The notes under the pieces: model-generated | Told to the model about the DNA's origin: nothing | Databases searched by the model: none | Seen by the model: only the letters and a program-made list of their open reading frames with translations | Origin: Bacteroidaceae bacterium | GTDB lineage: Bacteria > Bacteroidota > Bacteroidia > Bacteroidales > Bacteroidaceae | Assembly: GCA_017540585.1 (NCBI GenBank) | Contig: JAFYAT010000119.1 | Location: forward strand, 1 to 64,000 | Direction of reading: 5' to 3' | Length of the DNA: 64,000 nt | Shown: positions 44,501-51,230 of the stretch, piece after piece | Layout: every line of letters starts with the position of its first letter | Position numbering within the stretch: position 1 is the stretch's first letter | Made by a program: the position numbers and the translations under genes

Positions 44501-45490
44501 GGTACTGGTATTGGACTCAACCTCACTTCGCTTCTTGTCAAGATGCATAAGGGAACAATCACCGTCAATGACAATCCTGAGGGCAGGGGTGCTGAGTTCG
44601 TGGTACTCATACCTTTCGTTGATGCCAAGGAATCCGATGTTGTTATTGATACTCCAGTAGCACCAGTAACCAAGGTTGAAGAAACAGTTGAACTTCCTGT
44701 TGCAAAGGCGAAGGTGACACGCCACCGCAATCTCGTGGTGTGTGAGGACGACAATGCTATCCGTACGTATATTCGTAGTGAGTTGTCTAATGAGTTCCGC
44801 ATCACGGAGTTTGTCAATGGTCGTGAAGGCTGGGACTACATACAGCAGAACCCTGACAAGGTTGACCTTCTCATCACGGACATCATGATGCCAGAGATGG
44901 ACGGTCTTACGCTATGTGACAAGTTGAAGAAGAATTATAACACGAACCACATACCAGTCATCATGACTACCGCTCTCGGTACGGATAATGACCGCATCAA
45001 TGGTCTTGACACAGGTGCTGACGCATACGTGTCTAAACCTTTCAATATGGATGTGCTTCGTTCTACAGCCAACAACCTCCTTAACAACCGTAACAAGCTA
45101 CAGGGCAAGTGGCAGGCAAATACGGTGACTGACGAGCATATCGACAAGCGTGATGTACAGTCGTCCGATGACCAGCTTCTCACACGAGTGGTTAAGGTTA
45201 TCAACGAACATATAGACGACCCTAACCTCAACGTAGAGGTCATTGCAGATAAGGTTGGTATCAGTCGTGTTCATTTCTATCGTAAGATGAAGGAACTCAC
45301 AGGACAGTCACCACGTGACTTCCTCAAGTCCATCCGTCTCAAGGAGGCTGCCCGTCTCCTTTCCGAGAAGCACTATGACATCACCACAGTTTGTGTGGAG
45401 ACTGGTTTCAAGAACCTCAGTTCTTTCTCTACCAGCTTCAAGAGCGTATATGGTGTAAGTCCTACTGAATACGCGAAGAAGGGAAAATAG
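41504..45490 (+). CDS. Hybrid two-component system regulator (xylan-type HTCS)
   Basis: A 1328-residue one-protein two-component system: signal/anchor (about 1-26), two-component-regulator propellers in the periplasm (about 30-690), Y_Y_Y domain (about 700-765), transmembrane helix (about 772-795), HisKA with NHEIRTPMTLI (His 828), HATPase (VMNLLSNAFKFTPDGGKI; GTGIGLNLTSLL), receiver with ITDIMMPEMDG (Asp 1126) and AraC DNA-binding domain (about 1225-1328: IADKVGISRVHFYRKMKEL). The position after GH115/GH67 matches XynR-like regulators that sense xylan-derived oligosaccharides. All phosphorelay residues are present. It should activate the neighbouring hydrolases. Confidence 0.95.
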   Translation: MKLIYTIAKSLLTFVTITLVQTTALAQGVYTYDSKKGLSNSQVQSIYEDSRNNIWITTRNGLNRFDGVKMNSYRHVDGDQQSLKYDLTNCIYEYDREHILVGTGVGMQSFSHATNKFTDVPVIFENGDTVKIHVINFSRLKSGEVYGCVAYSGATKIEKDASGNLVARSTREFNTNGHTPVQIFEDSKGRIWVLDNHSDLYLKQKNKMKQMTDSRNIRRICESSSGNIYAGSTSEGLLVFDKAMESFRPVLGVTFDYNLWSISPWTEGRIFICTDGNGLKVYDENTGNLSQGPIQVNDFNLATSNVKDAICDSFGSVWVGIYWRGVMQKTANQSEFDYIGKMSITKNTIGNNPVTAMATSDNNALWVATDHDGLYRLSDNGMTSTHWNPATTPLMPSTINAIYNDSKHSRVWLGSYAAGLRYMDVNTNRVVMPEVDIPRVFDICKGADDGIWVATMGNGLYYHNPYNGKNLHYIAGGGKDKNVRDLHGNMYIGCVATNGKHLFAGGADGLNVFTVNGAELHHLGKIVDAAYVNCVRIHGDEIWAGTNKGIFVISARTLKQTATYTMTDGLSNNVVNSIEFDGDNVWFGTDFGLSCYDRKEKAFHNFFAEDGLQDNEFGVHASSKIGGTLWFGGISGINEFSSSTLKSRDNSQKFKLRFIDLYINNKQIYQGDLSGNSYNILDGNINEVSEINLAHDDNNITIEVAALGLGYGHAIYEYSLDGSDWAVQSEHSNSIILSDLTRGKHTLKVRALTYQDVSEERELTIIVHNPWYLSPWAWVVYLIILALIIWGASVQAKHQIKVRRTLAKHRKEEEMNEARIQFFMNINHEIRTPMTLIMSPLEKLISSDGDNERQRSYKLIYQNAKRIMRLINQMMDARKIEKGQYELDFRPMDMVSFMQGMYDVFQTNAVSHNIDFRFVHTLDKLIVQGDPENLEKIVMNLLSNAFKFTPDGGKITISLQHTGKNIEIKVTDTGSGVSDADKPKIFERFYSAQHQNGYIGTGIGLNLTSLLVKMHKGTITVNDNPEGRGAEFVVLIPFVDAKESDVVIDTPVAPVTKVEETVELPVAKAKVTRHRNLVVCEDDNAIRTYIRSELSNEFRITEFVNGREGWDYIQQNPDKVDLLITDIMMPEMDGLTLCDKLKKNYNTNHIPVIMTTALGTDNDRINGLDTGADAYVSKPFNMDVLRSTANNLLNNRNKLQGKWQANTVTDEHIDKRDVQSSDDQLLTRVVKVINEHIDDPNLNVEVIADKVGISRVHFYRKMKELTGQSPRDFLKSIRLKEAARLLSEKHYDITTVCVETGFKNLSSFSTSFKSVYGVSPTEYAKKGK

Positions 45491-45738
45491 CCCCCCAGCC
45501 CCCGAAGGGGGCGGCCATCCGGTGTCATGTGGGGGCGTAATGACTCCAATAGATATAAACACAGTGGACACAGAGAACACAGAGTTTTTTTCTTTCTGTT
45601 ACGTATAGTTTTAACAGTTAGAATACTCTGTGTTCTCTGTGTCCTCTGTGTTTTCTGTACCGTCACCTCCCCCACGGGGAGGATGGGAGGGGGCCGTCCT
45701 GTATCCGGATGGCCGCCCCCTTCGGGGGTCGGGGGGCC
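45490..45738. repeat. Nested composite palindrome between convergent genes
   Basis: Outer arms (45490-45522 and 45705-45738) share a GGGGGCGGCCATCCGG-type sequence, each holding its own CCCCCGAAGGGGG hairpin. Inner arms CACAGAG-type (45560-45585 and 45625-45650) pair almost perfectly. The block fills the gap between the regulator stop and the lipoprotein stop, so it may end both transcripts. The outer arms match 5768-5798. Confidence 0.85.
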
Positions 45739-45751
45739 TGAGTCGGGGGCC

Positions 45752-46540
45752 TTACTTCATCATCTCTATTAGATTCTCAGGTGTGAAGTCAAGGTCGAAC
45801 GTCTTGTCGCTGTTGCTGATTCTGTAATGGTAGCGTATGGTACGGTTGGTCATGATGCAGGTCGTGAACAGTGACTCCATGCCGCTAAGATTCTGTCGCA
45901 GATTCTCTGCAAGTTCTGCCTTTGTCTCAATGACTGACTCTTCAAGCTTTGAGAGCGTATTGCTGTTGACTTCCAATGTGAAATGATAAGTGAGGAAACC
46001 TTTGTCAAGTGTTACGCTGTCAAGTGTGTATTCCTCTCTTGGCTTGATTGGGCATGTCTTGTTCATCTCATCTACCTGCTCTCGCAGTTGCTTCTCGTCG
46101 TTGGCGGTGAGGACAGGTTTGCTGTTGAAAGCCTTCTCCAGTTCCTGCCATGTTATCTTGTACTCAACCTTCTTCTTTGACCTGTCTCCCACGTAGCGAT
46201 ACACGAAGTTGACCTTTTCGTTCACAATCTCCTTGAGAAGATTCTGCACGTACTCAGGCTGGTATGTCACTCCATCGAGGTAAATGTACTTGCTGCTGTC
46301 GTTTGCTTCAAGCAGGTCTTCGCTTATGTAGTCCTCGTTGAGACACAGCTCTATTGTCACGTCGCCGTTCTCCTCTATCACAATCGAACTCATTTTGCCT
46401 AACTCTCCGAGGTCGATAGGACATTGCTTTGATGTTTCATCTACAAACTGTTCCAGTTTTGATTTCTGACTACATGACAAGCACAATGCTGTAACCATCG
46501 TGAGGCACAGCATGTACAATGATTTTATACTTTCTTTCAT
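45752..46540 (-). CDS. Lipoprotein with internal duplication, unknown function
   Basis: A 262-residue lipoprotein with lipobox ALCLSC near residue 22. Two similar halves follow: EQFVDETSKQCPIDLGE with VTIELCLNEDY, and REQVDEMNKTCPIKPREE with FLTYHFTLEVN, each with a CPI motif and a beta-rich stretch. No family was recognised. I chose ATG 46540 because the -7 box TATCTTTG (46574-46581 on the minus strand) lies just upstream; ATG 46564 would leave no leader and 46624 lies upstream of the promoter. Confidence 0.75.
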   Translation of the reverse strand: MKESIKSLYMLCLTMVTALCLSCSQKSKLEQFVDETSKQCPIDLGELGKMSSIVIEENGDVTIELCLNEDYISEDLLEANDSSKYIYLDGVTYQPEYVQNLLKEIVNEKVNFVYRYVGDRSKKKVEYKITWQELEKAFNSKPVLTANDEKQLREQVDEMNKTCPIKPREEYTLDSVTLDKGFLTYHFTLEVNSNTLSKLEESVIETKAELAENLRQNLSGMESLFTTCIMTNRTIRYHYRISNSDKTFDLDFTPENLIEMMK

Positions 46541-46573
46541 ATTGTATTGTGTATTAGTTTTCATTTCCGATGC

Positions 46574-46581
46574 CAAAGATA
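46574..46581 (-). promoter_or_regulatory. -7 box for the 45752 lipoprotein gene
   Basis: CAAAGATA on the plus strand, TATCTTTG on the coding strand, 34 bp before ATG 46540; part of a palindrome with the adjacent CAAAGTATCTTTG. Confidence 0.6.
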
Positions 46582-46731
46582 CAAAGTATCTTTGAATTAC
46601 GCAAACCATAACACTCATTAGCATTTTCGTTACGACAATTTATCTTACAACAACATGAATAAATAATATGGTTAGTATGGTTTGCACATAACGTATCAAG
46701 TTTTTTTCGTCATAATTGTACTTACATTATG

Positions 46732-46797
46732 ATACATCAGGGATTGTTCGGGAATACTTCGGGAATGGTTCGGGATTGCTTCGGGAACGCTTCGTCA
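46732..46797. repeat. Six tandem 11-bp repeats (ATGGTTCGGGA family)
   Basis: Units ATACATCAGGG, ATTGTTCGGGA, ATACTTCGGGA, ATGGTTCGGGA, TTGCTTCGGGA and a partial one; preceded by CTTACATTATG as at 25291. Confidence 0.85.
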
Positions 46798-46826
46798 TTA
46801 ACTTTCTTGTCAAGCGGGACACTTTC

Positions 46827-46914
46827 CAGTACGTTCACGTACGTACTGATAGTACGTGCCGAGCGTATTGCGAGTACGTGGCTAACGAACTTCGAGTACG
46901 TTCGCGACGTACTT
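46827..46914. repeat. Eight 11-bp-spaced units rich in AGTACGT
   Basis: The AGTACGT/CGTAC motif recurs mainly at 11- or 22-bp steps (46828, 46851, 46873, 46895) up to an in-frame stop. It borders the gene remnant at 46918. Confidence 0.7.
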
Positions 46915-46917
46915 TAG

Positions 46918-47157
46918 ACAAATTCTGAGTTCTTAGGTACTGTTTATTCTCGTAAGAGTATAGCAGAAAGTTGGAATGACTATTTCGCAAAACGTAATTG
47001 CGATACTGTATATGTTGTAATTTCTAAATCCAAGTATTCTTATTTTGCTGGTGATATGGTTTCACTTCCTTCTTGTTCAACTGTATTAGGTGTTTTTAAG
47101 TATAGTAGGGAAAATGTGGATCTTAATAGTACAAAGCAAGTTATTGTGTATGAATAG
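46918..47157 (+). pseudogene. 5'-truncated paralogue of the 47365 lipoprotein
   Basis: An open frame of 79 codons without start codon, closed upstream by TAG at 46915-46917. Its translation CDTVYVVISKSKYSYFAGDM with VLGVFKYSRENVDLNS and VIVYE matches the end of the next gene (LDTIYVVVHKQ, ILKVFKYPVYDVSSSQIETI, VEYK). The left boundary coincides with the AGTACGT repeats, which suggests the 5' part was lost there. Confidence 0.65.
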
Positions 47158-47210
47158 TTGCTTTTAGAATGAAGGAACATGAATAAGTATTATACTTATG
47201 CTATATAAAC

Positions 47211-47258
47211 TGCCACTTTCCGCATCGAAAGCGTCATGTTTACGAGTGGAGAGTGGCA
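47211..47258. repeat. Structured 48-nt hairpin element, copy 1
   Basis: TGCCACTTTCCGCATCG...GAGAGTGGCA folds with an outer stem (TGCCACTTTC with its near complement) and an inner stem. A close relative lies at 48611-48659, again just after a short gene. Confidence 0.7.
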
Positions 47259-47301
47259 TGTTTTATATGGGGTAGTTGGGAGGTGTTTTTCCTTCTTCTT
47301 T

Positions 47302-47333
47302 TTTGTGTAATTTTCTTTTTTATAGTACATTTG
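47302..47333 (+). promoter_or_regulatory. Promoter of the 47365 lipoprotein gene
   Basis: TTTG at 47302-47305, 20-bp spacer, TACATTTG at 47326-47333, 31 bp before the ATG. Confidence 0.75.
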
Positions 47334-47364
47334 TACGTGAATTTAATAAATCTAAAAATAAGAA

Positions 47365-47811
47365 ATGAAAAAGATTGGTTATTTTATAAGCATGTTGCTT
47401 ATTGTTACCGTGTTGTTTTCTTGTGAGGAATTTCATGGTGATTTGTTTGTTGTCTCATTTGTGAACAATTCTTCTGATAGTGTGTGTGCTTCATTATACG
47501 GACATGTTAATGGAGACGAAAGTAATAAGGTCATTTACTTTAATGATACGGAACAACTGATTGCTCCGTCTGATACAGGATATCTATGGAGTGAGGTTTG
47601 TCGAAACGAGGGAGGTTGGGCGCCTTGGGGATATTTTGTTGGACAATGGCATCTTGATACTATTTATGTGGTTGTGCATAAGCAGTTAACTCATAATAGT
47701 ATAAATTCTAAATACAATTTTCCAGAGAGCGATGATATTCTAAAAGTGTTTAAGTATCCAGTTTATGATGTTTCATCTTCGCAGATAGAAACAATCGTAG
47801 AATACAAATAG
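47365..47811 (+). CDS. Small lipoprotein, possibly immunity-type
   Basis: A 148-residue lipoprotein: lipobox TVLFSC ends near residue 20. The mature part is beta-rich and polar (FVVSFVNNSSDSVCASLYGHV; GWAPWGYFVGQWHLDTIYVVV). AT-rich codons set it apart from the neighbouring metabolic genes, a hint of transfer. It has a truncated paralogue just upstream (46918-47157) and a toxin-like reading frame just downstream, the layout expected of an immunity gene. The role is inference; no known family was recognised. Confidence 0.7.
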   Translation: MKKIGYFISMLLIVTVLFSCEEFHGDLFVVSFVNNSSDSVCASLYGHVNGDESNKVIYFNDTEQLIAPSDTGYLWSEVCRNEGGWAPWGYFVGQWHLDTIYVVVHKQLTHNSINSKYNFPESDDILKVFKYPVYDVSSSQIETIVEYK

Positions 47812-48088
47812 TATAGCTGATGGGAAAATAACTGGACTTAAGAAACCAAATTTTTGGAATAAGTTAGGTTTCGGTAGAAAGGGGTATTATTCTGTATATT
47901 TAGTTGTTGATAATTGTATTGATTACCATTGGTATCGTCAAGACAAAGGAGGATATTGGTCTCATAAACCAGGAAGAACTCCTGTGAAGAATCTCGATGC
48001 ATCTGGCAAAATGATAAAAAATCCTGCGAAAGCAGATGTTGGAAATTATAAAGATGGAGGAATTTTATTATGGGTAAAGAAAAGATGA
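47801..48088 (+). pseudogene. Orphan toxin-like C-terminal module without start codon
   Basis: An open frame of 95 codons beginning within the end of the previous gene, in another frame, after TAG at 47798-47800. It reads VYLVVDNCIDYHWYRQDKGG then YWSHKPGRTPVKNLDASGKM and NPAKADVGNYKDGGILLWV. The HWYRQD-x-GYWSHKPG pattern is one I associate, from memory, with the C-termini of some polymorphic toxins and effectors. No ATG precedes it, so it is probably a decayed 3' end or an unexpressed cassette. The stop TGA overlaps the next gene's ATG (ATGA). Confidence 0.55.
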
Positions 48089-48558
48089 AGTATATATGGT
48101 TGTTAGTCTTTCTTTCGGTTTATTTTAATTCGTATGCACAGGAGGGGGATACGAAAAATATAGAATGGAAGAAGCTTGAAGAAAAAGATAAAGTCATATA
48201 TGAAGATACTTGCTCTATTATGACTGATTTCGAAAGAATATGGGGAAAGGCACCTTTAACTAATGTGCCGCTAGTGGAATATGACGGCAAATGTTATTAT
48301 TGTCGTAGTGCTAGTATTGGTTCTGGCATGCCTATAATATCAGTTATGGTGTTTAAACAGGAAGGTGACTCTTGGAAATTGATTGCTGATGGTAGAGTTG
48401 TAAGTAGGGAAATATATTCTATATCACCTATGGTTGATGTTAGTAACCGTAAAATCGAATTCTGGGCATCTCTTATAAAGTATGATTCTGTCACACATAA
48501 GACACGTATCATTAAAAATGCAGAGAAGATAGGTGAATTGTCGCTAGAATACATGTAG
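48085..48558 (+). CDS. Small secreted protein, possible immunity protein
   Basis: A 157-residue protein with a signal peptide (MKYIWLLVFLSVYFNSYAQ). The mature part is beta-rich (KVIYEDTCSIMTDFERIWGK; CYYCRSASIGSGMPIISVM; IEFWASLIKYDS). ATG 48085 overlaps the TGA of the preceding frame, suggesting translational coupling. An upstream ATG (48070) would lie inside the previous frame and add MGKEK. Secretion is compatible with immunity to a periplasm- or outside-acting toxin. No family was recognised. Confidence 0.65.
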   Translation: MKYIWLLVFLSVYFNSYAQEGDTKNIEWKKLEEKDKVIYEDTCSIMTDFERIWGKAPLTNVPLVEYDGKCYYCRSASIGSGMPIISVMVFKQEGDSWKLIADGRVVSREIYSISPMVDVSNRKIEFWASLIKYDSVTHKTRIIKNAEKIGELSLEYM

Positions 48559-48610
48559 ATAGACGTTTGGTAATGTCATGCTAATAGTATGATGTTATCT
48601 TCTTATTATC

Positions 48611-48659
48611 TGCCACTTTACGCATCGTAAACCCCATGTTTACGTTGTGTAAAGTGGCA
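48611..48659. repeat. Structured 49-nt hairpin element, copy 2
   Basis: TGCCACTTTACGCATCG...GTAAAGTGGCA: perfect 11-bp outer stem plus an inner CGTAAAC/GTTTACG stem. Relative of 47211-47258. It follows the 48085 gene by 52 bp and may act as a terminator. Confidence 0.75.
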
Positions 48660-48699
48660 TGATTTATTATTGTGTCTATGTTTTTCCATTATGATATGC

Positions 48700-48729
48700 T
48701 TGGGTATTGAGAAAAAGACAGTATCTTTG
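48700..48729 (+). promoter_or_regulatory. Orphan promoter
   Basis: TTGG at 48700-48703, 18-bp spacer, TATCTTTG at 48722-48729. No convincing gene starts downstream before sdaA at 49214, which has its own promoter-like sequence. It may drive a non-coding RNA or a decayed gene. Confidence 0.55.
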
Positions 48730-48735
48730 TGTCGT

Positions 48736-49140
48736 TAGGCAAGAGTCCTGTTGCTGTTACAGGCTACAGAGTAAATGTCGCTATATTGCAACATTGTTAT
48801 ATGTATATTTGTTTGCAAAGATATATAAATCGCGATATAATCGTGCTAAACAAAAACTGTTATTTATTGTGCTATTCTTTGTATGTTGTTTTGAGGTCTT
48901 GGATAAGTTGTTTTTTGAGTTTGTGAGTTGTATATAAGTATGTGTGCATAATTATTTATACAATCCTTGCACCGGCCTACTGCGTATCTTCATCGCCTAA
49001 AAACAATCGAGTAGGAGTCACTACACTCATTTATATTAGACGCTGAACCTACATCATTAATCAATACAATCATTATAAAAATAATTTTGTGCACCTACAT
49101 AATTTTATAAATAAAGTCCAACAGATGAAAATAATTCTGT
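48736..49140 (+). other. Gap downstream of the orphan promoter
   Basis: Two overlapping short open frames (48707-48937 and 48729-48926) overlap or precede the promoter and read as cysteine-rich, low-complexity sequence. A CCTGT-TGCTGTT-ACAGG hairpin lies near 48748-48765. No RNA family was recognised. Confidence 0.35.
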
Positions 49141-49145
49141 AGTTA

Positions 49146-49177
49146 TTTGTCTTGTTTGTTTTTTTTCGTTTTCTTTG
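49146..49177 (+). promoter_or_regulatory. Candidate promoter of sdaA
   Basis: TTTG at 49146-49149, 20-bp spacer, TTTCTTTG at 49170-49177 (one mismatch to TAnnTTTG), 37 bp before the ATG. Confidence 0.55.
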
Positions 49178-49213
49178 CAACGTTATTACAGCCATACATA
49201 AGATTAACAAGTA

Positions 49214-50425
49214 ATGAAGACAATAAAGGAATTATACAGGATTGGTACGGGTCCTTCTTCAAGTCATACAATGGGACCAAGGTTTGCTTCTGAGAGATTT
49301 TTGAAGAAGCATCCCCAATGCATGCATTTTCAGGTTACTCTATATGGTAGTCTTGCTTCAACTGGTAAGGGACACCTTACTGATGTTGCTATCCTTGATG
49401 TGCTTCAGCGTGATGGTAAGCGTGTGGACTTGTTCTGGAAACCTGGTACGTATCTGTCTTATCATCCTAATGGTATGAAGTTTGTGGCTTTTGACGAACT
49501 GGAGAATGTAAAGGATGAATGGACTGTGTTCAGTGTGGGTGGCGGTGCTCTCGAAGAGGAGGGTAACGACACTTTACAATCACCAGATGTGTATGAACAG
49601 CAGTCGATGACAGATATACTTAAATGGTGCCGCAAGAATGGCCGTACACTGTGGGAATATGTGGAACTCAACGAGGGTGCTGACATCTGGAAATACCTTC
49701 ACGATGTGTGGGAAGCTATGAAGGCTGCTGTGGAGAGGGGATTGCAGGCAGAAGGTGTGCTTCCAGGTCCGCTTCTTCTTCAACGTAAGGCGGTACAATA
49801 CTATATCAAGGCAGCAGGATATACAGCTTCGTTACATAGTCGTGGACTTGTTTTTTCGTACGCCCTTGCTGTTAGCGAAGAGAATGCAGCTGGTGGCGTG
49901 ATTGTCACAGCTCCTACTTGTGGTTCGTGTGGTGTCGTACCAGGTATTCTTTATCATCTATGGAAGAGTCGTGACTTCAGCGAGATTCGTATGCTCAGAG
50001 CATTAGCTACAGCAGGACTTATCGGTAATGTAGCTAAGCATACGGCAAGTATCTCTGGTGCTGAGGCTGGATGTCAGGCAGAGGTTGGAGTGGCATGTGC
50101 AATGGCCGCAGCTGCTGCTAATCAGTTGTTTGGAGGTAGTCCTGCCCAAATAGAGTATGCAGCTGAGATGGGACTTGAACATCATCTTGGTATGACGTGT
50201 GACCCAGTATGTGGTATGGTACAGATTCCTTGCATAGAACGTAATGCTTATGCTGCTGCAAGAGCTATGGATTGTAACATATACTCTACGTTCAGCGATG
50301 GTCAGCATCTTGTTTCTTATGACAAGGTCTTATCTGTAATGATGGAGACAGGTTCAGACATTCCTTCCATCTATCGTGAGACCAGTGAGGGTGGTCTTGC
50401 AAAGCAGTATATCCGCATGGAATAA
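49214..50425 (+). CDS. sdaA: L-serine ammonia-lyase (iron-sulfur type)
   Basis: A 403-residue single-chain serine dehydratase: beta domain (about 1-130) with GTGPSSSHTMGPRFA and YGSLASTGKGHLTD, then alpha domain with the 4Fe-4S cysteines in TAPTCGSCGV, GCQAEVG and MTCDPVCGMVQ. It deaminates L-serine to pyruvate and ammonia. Length fits the fused type. It stands next to rubrerythrin, which protects iron-sulfur enzymes from peroxide; the two may be needed under the same conditions, although a gap of about 100 bp separates them. Confidence 0.95.
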   Translation: MKTIKELYRIGTGPSSSHTMGPRFASERFLKKHPQCMHFQVTLYGSLASTGKGHLTDVAILDVLQRDGKRVDLFWKPGTYLSYHPNGMKFVAFDELENVKDEWTVFSVGGGALEEEGNDTLQSPDVYEQQSMTDILKWCRKNGRTLWEYVELNEGADIWKYLHDVWEAMKAAVERGLQAEGVLPGPLLLQRKAVQYYIKAAGYTASLHSRGLVFSYALAVSEENAAGGVIVTAPTCGSCGVVPGILYHLWKSRDFSEIRMLRALATAGLIGNVAKHTASISGAEAGCQAEVGVACAMAAAAANQLFGGSPAQIEYAAEMGLEHHLGMTCDPVCGMVQIPCIERNAYAAARAMDCNIYSTFSDGQHLVSYDKVLSVMMETGSDIPSIYRETSEGGLAKQYIRME

Positions 50426-50522
50426 CATTTTAATTTAGAAAACGCAAACATAAAGAGATATATTTTATTGCAAGGGCTGCGTTTCTCTTGCAGAGCAAGT
50501 TAAATTTTAATATTTTTATTTT

Positions 50523-51062
50523 ATGGCTACGAAGTATTCTGGAACACAAACAGAAAAGAATCTCATGGCTGCTTTTGCAGGTGAGAGTCAGGCAAGAAAC
50601 AAGTACACTTACTTTGCTTCCAAGGCAAAGAAGGAAGGATATGAACAGATGGCAGAACTTTTCCTCAAGACTGCTGACAACGAGAAGGAACATGCTAAGC
50701 TATGGTTTAAGGAACTGAACGGCATTGGTAACACAGCACAGAACCTTGCTGCTGCTGCCGAAGGCGAGAACTACGAGTGGACAGATATGTACGAGGGATT
50801 TGCAAAGACTGCTGAGGAGGAAGGTTTTACAGAACTCGCAGAGAAGTTCCGTATGGTAGCTGCCATTGAGAAAAGACATGAAGAGCGTTATCGTGCATTG
50901 CTCAACAACCTTGAAACATCACAGGTGTTTGCAAAGAGTGAAGTCAAGGTATGGGAGTGCCGTAACTGTGGACACATCGTTGTGGGTACAGAGGCACCAG
51001 AGATATGCCCTGTATGTGCACATCCACAGGCATACTTTGAGGTACACAAGGATAATTTCTAA
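50523..51062 (+). CDS. rbr: Rubrerythrin
   Basis: A 179-residue non-haem iron protein that reduces hydrogen peroxide. The N-terminal ferritin-like domain carries the diiron ligands in [46 protein letters not shown] and IEKRHEERY. The C-terminal rubredoxin-type domain has CRNCGH and CPVCAHP (two CxxC). It is cytoplasmic, of normal length, and typical of anaerobes. With superoxide dismutase (27981) the window holds two oxidative-stress enzymes. Confidence 0.96.
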   Translation: MATKYSGTQTEKNLMAAFAGESQARNKYTYFASKAKKEGYEQMAELFLKTADNEKEHAKLWFKELNGIGNTAQNLAAAAEGENYEWTDMYEGFAKTAEEEGFTELAEKFRMVAAIEKRHEERYRALLNNLETSQVFAKSEVKVWECRNCGHIVVGTEAPEICPVCAHPQAYFEVHKDNF

Positions 51063-51137
51063 AGAGCTTTTGGCTTTATATTGTATAAGGTCTGTCACCT
51101 GAGTATGGTGGCTAAAAGCTTACTTTTGATAATAAAG

Positions 51138-51184
51138 AACAAGACCGATGATTTTGTCGTACGGACAAAAACATCGGTCTTGTT
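51138..51184. terminator. Bidirectional terminator between rbr and rfbD
   Basis: Stem AACAAGACCGATG / CATCGGTCTTGTT, extended inward by TTTTGTC/GACAAAA, between convergent genes. Confidence 0.85.
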
Positions 51185-51230
51185 GCATGTAATTGTGAAC
51201 TCCGAAGGGCTCAACGTAGTTTATTGTGCA

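Noticed and set aside
45527..45772. Open frames inside the nested palindrome
   Set aside because: They translate CTCTGTG and GGGGG repeats and have no protein character.
48707..48937. Two overlapping short frames after the immunity-type gene
   Set aside because: One starts upstream of the promoter, both are rich in Cys, Tyr and Leu without a pattern, and neither has a recognisable family.
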